Below are positions 16,157-23,431 of a stretch of 64,000 nt of DNA, piece by piece; position 1 is the first letter of the stretch, and each line of letters starts with the position of its first letter. Source of the stretch: Actinomadura mexicana (GTDB lineage Bacteria > Actinomycetota > Actinomycetes > Streptosporangiales > Streptosporangiaceae). The notes under the pieces are model-generated. The model was given only the letters and a program-made list of their open reading frames with translations. It did no database searches and was not told where the DNA came from. The position numbers and the translations under genes are program-made. The stretch covers positions 124,001 through 188,000 of the forward strand of contig NZ_FZNP01000002.1 of NCBI RefSeq assembly GCF_900188105.1. Direction: 5' to 3'.

Positions 16157-16846
16157 TCACACGGGGGCCAGACCGCTCATGTCGCGGACCAGACGTGCGT
16201 ACGCGGAAGGAAGCCGGACACTGTCCGGAGGATCGCCGAGGCGGAAGGCCTCCACCCAGGGCAGGTCCCACAGTTGCGGCAGGCCGCCGGCGATCAGGCG
16301 CAGGAGGTCGGCCAGAGGTTTCGGGCGCTTCCCGGGAGCATCGGCCACCACCGCCAGGCCGACCAGTTGCACGCTCGGGAGGCCGCCGGCGGCCCACTGG
16401 GCCACGGCGGCCTGGGCTGCGCACAGGCCTGCCGCGTGGCTCCTGGCGACCAGCAGCACATGGGACCGGCCCGCGGGTGCGGGCGTCGGCCAGTAGCGTC
16501 CCGCGCTCACGCTGTCGGCGATGAGAGCGGCAAGTGTGGAGGCGCCGGCTCCTCCGTGACAGGAGGAGAGCCAGAGCCCTGGGGTTCGTCCATGATAAGT
16601 GACCAGACCGAGCGAGCTCCTCGGGAGGGGGCCCTGCTCGGCCTGTATGACCGCCTGTGCCGCGAACCCCTCGCTCTGGGGCCGCCTCTGCTGAGCCGCG
16701 TACGCCGATGGATCCGGCGTGCTCGGCGAGGACTCGGGGCCGATCCCCCCGTACTGCCGGGCGTCGCTCGCTGTTGCCCGCACCACGGGTGTCCACCTCC
16801 GGAAAAGTCGCGAGCGGCTCCGCTCTGGCTTGGTCCACCTTCGCAC
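16157..16846 (-). CDS. ParA/MinD-like P-loop protein linked to actinobacterial secretion loci (DUF6668-like)
   Basis: A 229-residue protein. After a disordered, basic N-terminus (about 80 residues) there is GLWLSSCHGGAGASTLAALIADS, which resembles the deviant Walker A of MinD/ParA ATPases except that the usual Lys is replaced by Ala (GGAGAST). This is followed by LLVARSHAAGLCAAQAAVAQW and LVGLAVVADAPGKRPKPL, as in a degenerate ParA fold. Similar proteins (annotated DUF6668 in Streptomyces, from memory) accompany SCO6880-type loci. The GTG start at 16846 is uncertain. It likely lacks normal ATP hydrolysis and may act as an adaptor. Confidence 0.6.
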   Translation of the reverse strand: MRRWTKPERSRSRLFRRWTPVVRATASDARQYGGIGPESSPSTPDPSAYAAQQRRPQSEGFAAQAVIQAEQGPLPRSSLGLVTYHGRTPGLWLSSCHGGAGASTLAALIADSVSAGRYWPTPAPAGRSHVLLVARSHAAGLCAAQAAVAQWAAGGLPSVQLVGLAVVADAPGKRPKPLADLLRLIAGGLPQLWDLPWVEAFRLGDPPDSVRLPSAYARLVRDMSGLAPV

Positions 16847-17165
16847 CAGCGAAGATCAACCTACTGGGTCGGACCGTCCGCGAAGCGCCGTTCCCGTCAA
16901 CCCGAAGTCCGCCCGTGAACTCGCCACCGGGCCGGCTCCACGGCGTCCGCCCGCCGCGCCCGCCGCGCGCGTCCGCAGGACGCACCTTGCATCACCGCGC
17001 GTTGACCGCACTGTCTTGGTCGGCGGGTCCCAGGAGGACGGGGCATGCCCCGGAGAGCACGCCGACGGTGGCGGTCCGGCGCTCCACCCCCTCGGCGGGA
17101 GGAGCGGCGCCGTCACCGCCGATCTTGGAAGGCCACATCATCAACTGTTCCAGGAATGACCCTCG
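16847..17165. other. Divergent intergenic region of the secretion locus
   Basis: This 319-bp stretch lies between the minus-strand P-loop-like gene and the plus-strand VirB1-like gene. It must hold the promoters of both. No convincing -35/-10 pair, hairpin or small gene was seen. Confidence 0.5.
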
Positions 17166-18332
17166 ATGGTGACTTTCAGTCTGGGAAAGTTCATCCTCAG
17201 AACGGGCTGCCTCGGGACGGTCGCCATTCTGGTGCTCATGGTCGCGACGCTGTTCGTAGCGATCCAGAACGTGTCTTCGCTCGGCATCACCAATGTGTGC
17301 GGACCGCTGAACCCCGACGGCCCCGAACTCCTCAGTCCCGCGCCCAGGCCGAGCCCTGGGACCGGCGGCCCGACCGTGGCACCGGCGGCCTACAACCGTG
17401 GTCCGGACGGAGGGCCGCTCGAATCCGGAGCCGTGCAGAACGTCGCCGCTGCGGCCAAGGCCCCCGCGAACAGCATTCCCGCCAACTACGTCAAGCTGTA
17501 CAAGGCCGCAGGCCCGAAGTACAACATCCCGTGGTATGTGCTCGCCGGAATCGGAAAGGTGGAGACCGACCACGGCCGTTCCACCCTGCCGGGCGTTCAC
17601 TCAGGGGCGAACTACGCCGGTGCGGGCGGCCCGATGCAGTTTCTGCAAGCCACCTTCGACGCGTATGCGATCGACGGTGACGACGACGGCCGCAAGGACC
17701 GCTACAACCCGGCGGACGCGATCTTCAGCGCCGCGAACTACCTGCATGCCAGCGGTGCGCCCGCCCAGACCAGGAAGGCGATCTACGCCTACAACCACTC
17801 CTGGGACTATGTGAACCTGGTGTTGTCGTGGGCCGAACGCTACGCGGGCGGCGGATTCTCCCTCGGCGGGGCCAACAATGCCGGAATGTCATGCGCCTCG
17901 TTCGGCGGCGGCGCCCCGTCGGCGCTCGGCCAGAGCATCATCTCCTACGCCAAGCGCTGGCTGAAGACCCCCTATGTGTGGGGCGGCGGCAATATCAGCG
18001 GCCCCACAGGCGGTGGCTTCGACTGCTCGGGCCTGACCCTGTACGCGGTGTACCAGGCGACCGGCGGGAAGATCCAACTGGCGCACTACACCGGTGACCA
18101 GATCAGGGACTCGCGCGGCACGAGGGTGAGCCGCTCGAATCTCCAGCCCGGCGATCTGGTCTTCTTCACCAAGCCCGGCGATGCCGATCCGCATCACGTC
18201 GGAATCTACGTCGGCGGGAACCAGATGCTGCATGCGCCGTACACGGGCACCGTCGTCAAGATCGGCCCGATGGACGAGAAGGAATTCAGCGGCGGCGTCC
18301 GTTTCTCCGCTCCGGAGACGGTGAAGGCATGA
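17166..18332 (+). CDS. VirB1-like bifunctional cell-wall hydrolase (lytic transglycosylase + NlpC/P60)
   Basis: A 388-residue protein. One N-terminal membrane helix (CLGTVAILVLMVATLFVAI, residues 15-33) anchors it. A soluble lytic transglycosylase-like domain follows (about 100-225), with IPWYVLAGIGKVETDHGRS carrying the catalytic Glu and GAGGPMQFLQATFDAY. A C-terminal NlpC/P60 peptidase domain (about 245-380) shows the catalytic Cys in GGGFDCSGLTLY, the His in ADPHHVGIYVG and the third residue in QMLHAPYTG. Such proteins open peptidoglycan for secretion machines in Gram-positive bacteria. ATG at 17166; its stop overlaps the next start (ATGA). Confidence 0.9.
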   Translation: MVTFSLGKFILRTGCLGTVAILVLMVATLFVAIQNVSSLGITNVCGPLNPDGPELLSPAPRPSPGTGGPTVAPAAYNRGPDGGPLESGAVQNVAAAAKAPANSIPANYVKLYKAAGPKYNIPWYVLAGIGKVETDHGRSTLPGVHSGANYAGAGGPMQFLQATFDAYAIDGDDDGRKDRYNPADAIFSAANYLHASGAPAQTRKAIYAYNHSWDYVNLVLSWAERYAGGGFSLGGANNAGMSCASFGGGAPSALGQSIISYAKRWLKTPYVWGGGNISGPTGGGFDCSGLTLYAVYQATGGKIQLAHYTGDQIRDSRGTRVSRSNLQPGDLVFFTKPGDADPHHVGIYVGGNQMLHAPYTGTVVKIGPMDEKEFSGGVRFSAPETVKA

Positions 18333-18937
18333 GGCGGACACTTCACCGGCAACGACCGTTCGGGCGCTGCCCCCGCCCGGGCGTTCTGGCCGTCACCGCG
18401 CTGCTGCTCGCCTCGGGCTGCGGACTGCCGCCCCGGGGCAGAGCCGACGGCGCCGCCACGTCCCCGCCGGCCGCCGTTCCTTCGACTCCTCCCGCGCCGA
18501 CCGGGACTCCCCACGGCGGCCTACCCGACCCGAAGACCGTCGACCGGCAGGACGCGACCGCGGTGTCGCAAGCCGCCGTCCAGGTGATGTGGACCGTCGA
18601 CGCGGCGATCGACCGCGGCCAGGGCGACGCCTACCGGCGGGCCCGGCCCTTCCTGACTCCCGAGTACGCCGCGCGGTCGGACGCCCAGCCGCTCGGAGCG
18701 GTCCCCTCGGCCTGGCGCGACCACCGCGCCTACGCCCGCGTCCGCTTGGCGCCCCAGACGCCCGAAGACGGGGTGCCCCCGGACAACGCGCGAACCGCCC
18801 ACCGCCAATGGGAGGTCACCGTCACCCCCGTCGGCCGGGACGGCTGGAAGGGACCGTCCACCCGCGCTGTCGCCTTCGTGACCCTGACCCGCGGCGCCGG
18901 GGACGCCTGGCGGGTCTCCGGGGTCACCACGGCATGA
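18329..18937 (+). CDS. Secreted lipoprotein of the type IV secretion locus
   Basis: A 202-residue protein with a signal peptide ending in a lipobox (LLLASGC, Cys at about residue 31), a Pro/Thr-rich linker to about residue 65, and a compact C-terminal domain (AVQVMWTVDAAIDRGQGDAYRRARPFLTPEY...). That arrangement is reminiscent of VirB8-like/NTF2-fold or TraT-type domains in actinobacterial secretion loci, but I cannot assign a family with certainty. It is translationally coupled to the cell-wall hydrolase and likely sits at the outer face of the membrane in the same apparatus. Confidence 0.75.
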   Translation: MRRTLHRQRPFGRCPRPGVLAVTALLLASGCGLPPRGRADGAATSPPAAVPSTPPAPTGTPHGGLPDPKTVDRQDATAVSQAAVQVMWTVDAAIDRGQGDAYRRARPFLTPEYAARSDAQPLGAVPSAWRDHRAYARVRLAPQTPEDGVPPDNARTAHRQWEVTVTPVGRDGWKGPSTRAVAFVTLTRGAGDAWRVSGVTTA

Positions 18938-19066
18938 CCCCCGGACGATCCCCGCAGCACCGGCGCCCGCCACGGCCCCGGGCCGGAAGTGTCGTTCCCG
19001 CTCGCTCCGCTTCCGCGACGTATGGCGTATCCCGGCACGCCGGGACATCACGAATGAGGAGAATCT

Positions 19067-20884
19067 ATGGCCGGTAACGACGACGATGACGTTTACGTGG
19101 CCTTCATCGGTATTGGCCTGGTGTGTGCGCTGCTAGGCGGGGCGAGCAGTTTCCTGACATGGCTGGCGGGCCAGTTGTCCGGCGTCCTCTCGGGCGGCGG
19201 ATGGCCGGACTCCAGCCCCGCGGACTGCCTGCGCATCACCTTCAACCTGGTGCGCCATCCCACAGATCCGCGCGGTGCGTGGCCGCCCGCTGCCGCGGCG
19301 GCCCTGGGCTCGGGCCCCGTCTTCTTCACCCTGCTCGCCGTGCTGCTCGCGTCGGCCGCCCTGGGCGCCTACGTTCTGGTCCGGCTCCTGCTGAACTGGC
19401 GGCGCCATCGGACGTTCCGCCGGCTGCGGCTGGGATTCGCCTCCGGCTGGGAGGTCCGCCAGTTGCTGAGCGCCCGGACCGTCCAGAGAAAGGCCGCACA
19501 GGTCCGGCCGTCCACGCAGAGCCTTCCCAAGCGCTCGGTGAAGCCCGAGGAGGTCGGGTTCTACATCGGGAGGGACATCAGGTCCCGGCGGAAGCTGTAC
19601 GCGTCCCTGGAGGACACCGCGATCGTCGTCGCGGCGCCGCGGCAGGGAAAGGACGTGCACTTCGTCACGCCGTTCACCATCGACGCGCCCGGCCCCTGCA
19701 TCGTCACGTCCAGCCGGCGGGAGACGTTCATCAACACCGCCATGGTGCGGGCGCAGTTCGGCGAGGTGTACGTCTTCGACCCCTACAACTGGACCGGCTG
19801 GCCGAACCGGATGCGCTGGTCGCCGCTGCAGGGTTGCGAGGATCCGAACGTGTGCGCGGTCCGGTCGGGGACGCTCGTCCAGTCGAGCGGTTTCGACATC
19901 GGGCACGAAGGGGGCAGCACGCTCAGCGGCATCGTCACCATCATCCGCTGCCTGCTGCACGCCGGGGCGATCGGCAGGCTCAACTTCCGCGAGGTGATGC
20001 GCTGGGTCTACGAGGCCAGCGGGGAGGAGGCCCTGGAGATCCTGCGCCAGGGCGAGCGCGAGGGGCGGACCGCCCCCGGATATGCGGGGGCGCTGGAGTT
20101 CAGCATGCGCGACGAGCGCCTGTGGTCCGGCGTGATCCAGGTCATGTCGTGCTTCTCGCAACCCGAGGTGCTGGAGGACTGCACGCCGGATCCCGGAGAG
20201 GAGTTCGACTTCAAGAAGTTCCTCCAGGGCCGCAACACCCTGTACTTCGTCTCCAAGAAGCAGAGCGACTGGGGAGGCATCGCCCCCATCGTCACGACCA
20301 TCATCGAGCAGTACTTCCGCAGCGCGCGCGGCACGGCGATGAAGAACCCGACCGGTCGCCTCGACCCGCCGCTGACGATCGAGTTGAACCAGGTGGCCGA
20401 CATCTGCCCCCTCGGCGGCCTGGCCACCTACATGGGAGAGTCCGGCGGTTACTCCATCAGCCTGCACGTCTACCTGACGTCGCTGGCGGAGGCCCGCAGG
20501 GTGTGGGGCTCGGACGGTGCCTCGTCCCTGTGGGACAACGCCACGGTCAAGATCATCTCGGGTGGTTCCGGTACGGCCAAGGACCTCGCCGACCTCTCCG
20601 ACCTCGTGGGCAAGCACGACGGGAAGCAGATCCTCAGCCCCGAGGAGCTGCGCACCATGCCCTTCGGGCGCGCCGCCGTCGTCGCCGGCACCGCCCGCCC
20701 CGTCGAGATGTGGCTCACCCCCTGGTGGAAGCGCAAGGACCGGGACGCCATCGCGCGAGGCAAGGCGGCGGCCGAAGCCCTGATCCACCAGATGCACGCC
20801 GGTCAGCAGGCCGAGACCGCCACCGCTCGCGACGTGGCCATGGCGGGCGACGATGACGGCGACACCTCGGCCATCGTCTGGTGA
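19067..20884 (+). CDS. VirD4/TraG-like coupling protein with degenerate ATPase motifs
   Basis: A 605-residue protein. Two N-terminal membrane segments (about 11-38 and 84-107) precede a TraG/VirD4-like ATPase domain. The Walker A position reads APRQGKD (no Ser/Thr after Lys) and the Walker B position reads TIELNQVADI where active relatives carry LDE-type acidic residues. Other family stretches are intact: GPCIVTSSRRETF, VYVFDPYNW, MRWSPLQGCEDP and SLAEARRVWG. It would recruit substrates to the secretion channel, but ATP turnover is doubtful. It lies 129 bp after the lipoprotein and has a clean AGGAG-type site before its ATG. Confidence 0.85.
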   Translation: MAGNDDDDVYVAFIGIGLVCALLGGASSFLTWLAGQLSGVLSGGGWPDSSPADCLRITFNLVRHPTDPRGAWPPAAAAALGSGPVFFTLLAVLLASAALGAYVLVRLLLNWRRHRTFRRLRLGFASGWEVRQLLSARTVQRKAAQVRPSTQSLPKRSVKPEEVGFYIGRDIRSRRKLYASLEDTAIVVAAPRQGKDVHFVTPFTIDAPGPCIVTSSRRETFINTAMVRAQFGEVYVFDPYNWTGWPNRMRWSPLQGCEDPNVCAVRSGTLVQSSGFDIGHEGGSTLSGIVTIIRCLLHAGAIGRLNFREVMRWVYEASGEEALEILRQGEREGRTAPGYAGALEFSMRDERLWSGVIQVMSCFSQPEVLEDCTPDPGEEFDFKKFLQGRNTLYFVSKKQSDWGGIAPIVTTIIEQYFRSARGTAMKNPTGRLDPPLTIELNQVADICPLGGLATYMGESGGYSISLHVYLTSLAEARRVWGSDGASSLWDNATVKIISGGSGTAKDLADLSDLVGKHDGKQILSPEELRTMPFGRAAVVAGTARPVEMWLTPWWKRKDRDAIARGKAAAEALIHQMHAGQQAETATARDVAMAGDDDGDTSAIVW

Positions 20885-21085
20885 GACCGATCGTGGGATC
20901 GGAAGCGCGAACGGGTTGCGCAACGGCGGCGCGCCCGGACGTCTAGAGGGGATGGCACTACACTCGACGGGTCAGCGAGGAGGGTCTCTGTGCCGACGCC
21001 CGACCATCTCGGCCCGAACCCGGCGGCCGAGGACCGAGGCCGCGGGAACCCGCATCGTGCGGTCCGGTCAGGCCGGCTCCGCTAG

Positions 21086-23431
21086 GTGGGGCCCGAAGTG
21101 ACGGTCACCGTACCGAGCCTCATCGTGGCAGGGCACCCGGACCTCGCACGGAGGCTGCGCGCCACCGGGCGTTTCCCGGCCGTGTTCGACGTCGCCTCCG
21201 CCAGCGGGCTCCGGGACCTGTCCAAGAGCGGCGAGGTCCGCGCCCCGGCGGCGTTCCTGTTCGCGCCGGACTTCGACGAGGACCTGCCCGAAGCCCGGGT
21301 CCCCTTCCTGGCCGACAGGCTGGCGGCGAGCGGCCACACCGTGATCGTCCACGGTTTCTTCACCGAGCGCGGCGACGTCTTCGCCCCGGCGGTGATCGCG
21401 ACGGCCAAGCCGCTGACCCTGGCGGAGCTGCTGGAGCTGCTCGGCGCCGCCCAGCCCGCGCCGGCGCCGGCCCACGCCGGGACGACGTTCACCTGGCCGT
21501 CCGACGGTCCACCGCCCGAGCTGCGGGTCGGCGGCCCCCGCGCCGACTCGCCGAGCCTGATACCCGGGTACGGCGGGCTGTCGATCGTCCGTCGCGGCAC
21601 CGCCTCGGTGACCTACCGCGCCGTGCGCGAGGAGTCCGGCGGCGCGGTCGCCGTCAGGGTGCGGCTCGACGGTTCGGAGACCCCGGCGGAGGAACTGGCC
21701 GCCCTCGAACGCGCCTCCCGCAGTGATCACTTGGTGAGCGTGCTGGAGAGCGGCCGCGCCACCACCGGGCAGATGTACACGGTCTCCGTGTACGTCCCCG
21801 GCGGCGCTCAGGCGCCGGAGCCCCTCCCGGTCGAGGACGCGGTCGGGAGCGCGGTCTCGACGGGCTGGGCCCTGCAGGCGCTGCACGACGAGGGACTGGT
21901 GCACGGCGACGTCCGTCCCAGCCGGATCCTGCGCGGCGAGAGGGGACCGCTGCTCACCGGTACGGCCACCGCACGGGGGCTGGCGACGCACGCCGCGCCG
22001 GGCGTCCTGGAGCCGGTCGCCCGGGAACGCGTCGATCCCGGGTTCGCCTCTCCGGAGGCGCTGCTTGGGCAGCCGCAGACCGTGCAGGCGGATGTGTACG
22101 GGCTCGCCGCCACCCTGTGGGGCCTTCTGGCCGGGCATGCGCCCTTCGCCGCCGGAGAGCGCGCCTCAGACGACACAGCTCCCCCGGTGCCGCGTGACGA
22201 CGTGCCGGAGTGGCTCGGGAACGTTCTCGTCAAGGCTCTGGCGAGCGAGCCCGCCGACCGGTACCCGACGGCGCGGGCGTTCGCCGAGGCACTGGAGGAG
22301 GGGCTTCGCGCCGTTCCCTCTCGGGAAGTTCCAGTGGCAGGCGCGACGTGGCCGCCGGGGGACGCGGCGCCGGAACCGGATCCGTCTCCGGTCCCCGACC
22401 CGGAGCAGCAGGCGCCCTTCGCGGACGAGCAGGTCCACTTCGCGGAGCCGCAGACCCCGGTCGCGGGCCGGCAGGTGCCCGCCGCGGAGCAGCAGCCGCC
22501 GTTCGTGGATCAGCCGGTGCACTTCGCGGGGCCGCAGGCGCCCTTCGCGAACCAGCAGGTTTCGTTCACGGAATCACAGACGTCCTTCGCGGAACCGCAC
22601 GCCCCCTTCGCCGAACCGCACACGCCCTTCGCGAACCAGCAGGCACCTTTCGCGGAGCAGCACACGTCGTTCGCGCAACCGTCCTACGTGCAACCGTCCT
22701 ACGTGCAACCGCACACGCCCTTCGCGGAATCGCAGGTCCCCTTCGCCGAACCGCTCACGTCCTACGCGAACCAGCAGCCCTTCCCGGGGCAGCAGGCGCC
22801 TTTCACCGAACAGCCGGTGCCGTTCGCGGAGCAACCGGTGCCGTTCACGGAACCGCAGACCCCCCTCACAGAACCGCGGGGCCTGTTCGCGCCGCCGCAG
22901 CAGCAGGCGGCGCCCGCGGGGGCACGCCGTCGCCCGATCGTGCTGCTGACCCTGGTGGCGGTCGTCCTCGCCGCTGTCGTGTTCGCCGTGGTCTCCCTCT
23001 TCGCGGGCTCAGGGACGGCTGAGCGGCGCCGCGCGGACCCCCCGCCGGCGCCCGTTCCCACCGCGCCGGCGCCCGCTCCCACTTCGCCGGCGCCCGGCTT
23101 GGGCACGCAGGCGCCCACGTCCGGCCCGACGGCGGTGCGGCCGGAGAACCGGTACAGTCCGAGCCAGGTGCAGATCGTCGACAGCCGGGTCTCGATCGAG
23201 ATCAGCTGGCGGGACGCCACCGGGGGCAGGGCCGCGTACTACGTGGTCGGCGGCCCGACGGGGCGCACGCCGTCCACCATGGCCAACGTGCCCGCGGGGA
23301 CGGCGAAGGCCGTGATCCTCGCTCTGAACCCGAGCGTGGAGTACTGCCTGACGGTCGTCGCCGTGCTGGACGTCGACCGGGTCGCCTACGCCAAGCCCGT
23401 CTGCACTCACCGCGGCAAGCGGGCGGGCTGA
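21086..23431 (+). CDS. Membrane pseudokinase with receiver-like N-domain, repeat stalk and Fn3-like ectodomain
   Basis: A protein of up to 781 residues. Residues 1-120 look like a Rossmann/receiver-like domain (SLIVAGHPDLARRL...). Residues about 160-420 have a Ser/Thr kinase fold, but catalytic sites are altered: the VAIK Lys is Arg191 (VAVRV), the catalytic loop is HGDVRPSR (273-280, lacking the Asn), and the DFG site reads TGTATAR. About 440-610 is a Pro/Phe/Gln-rich repeat stalk, then one membrane helix (VLLTLVAVVLAAVVFAVVSLF) and a C-terminal fibronectin III-like domain. GTG 21086 or 21098 could be the start; GGTGGGG precedes the latter. The 3' end overlaps the convergent transglutaminase gene by 25 bp. 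Confidence 0.82.
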   Translation: MGPEVTVTVPSLIVAGHPDLARRLRATGRFPAVFDVASASGLRDLSKSGEVRAPAAFLFAPDFDEDLPEARVPFLADRLAASGHTVIVHGFFTERGDVFAPAVIATAKPLTLAELLELLGAAQPAPAPAHAGTTFTWPSDGPPPELRVGGPRADSPSLIPGYGGLSIVRRGTASVTYRAVREESGGAVAVRVRLDGSETPAEELAALERASRSDHLVSVLESGRATTGQMYTVSVYVPGGAQAPEPLPVEDAVGSAVSTGWALQALHDEGLVHGDVRPSRILRGERGPLLTGTATARGLATHAAPGVLEPVARERVDPGFASPEALLGQPQTVQADVYGLAATLWGLLAGHAPFAAGERASDDTAPPVPRDDVPEWLGNVLVKALASEPADRYPTARAFAEALEEGLRAVPSREVPVAGATWPPGDAAPEPDPSPVPDPEQQAPFADEQVHFAEPQTPVAGRQVPAAEQQPPFVDQPVHFAGPQAPFANQQVSFTESQTSFAEPHAPFAEPHTPFANQQAPFAEQHTSFAQPSYVQPSYVQPHTPFAESQVPFAEPLTSYANQQPFPGQQAPFTEQPVPFAEQPVPFTEPQTPLTEPRGLFAPPQQQAAPAGARRRPIVLLTLVAVVLAAVVFAVVSLFAGSGTAERRRADPPPAPVPTAPAPAPTSPAPGLGTQAPTSGPTAVRPENRYSPSQVQIVDSRVSIEISWRDATGGRAAYYVVGGPTGRTPSTMANVPAGTAKAVILALNPSVEYCLTVVAVLDVDRVAYAKPVCTHRGKRAG
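22390..22890 (+). repeat. Tandem PFAEPQ/PFANQQ-type coding repeats in the pseudokinase
   Basis: About 20 imperfect copies of a short unit (consensus roughly PFAEPQT, 7-9 residues) form an extended cytoplasmic linker before the membrane helix. At DNA level the units (ccnttcgcggancngcag) are similar enough to recombine, so copy number may vary between strains. Confidence 0.8.
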
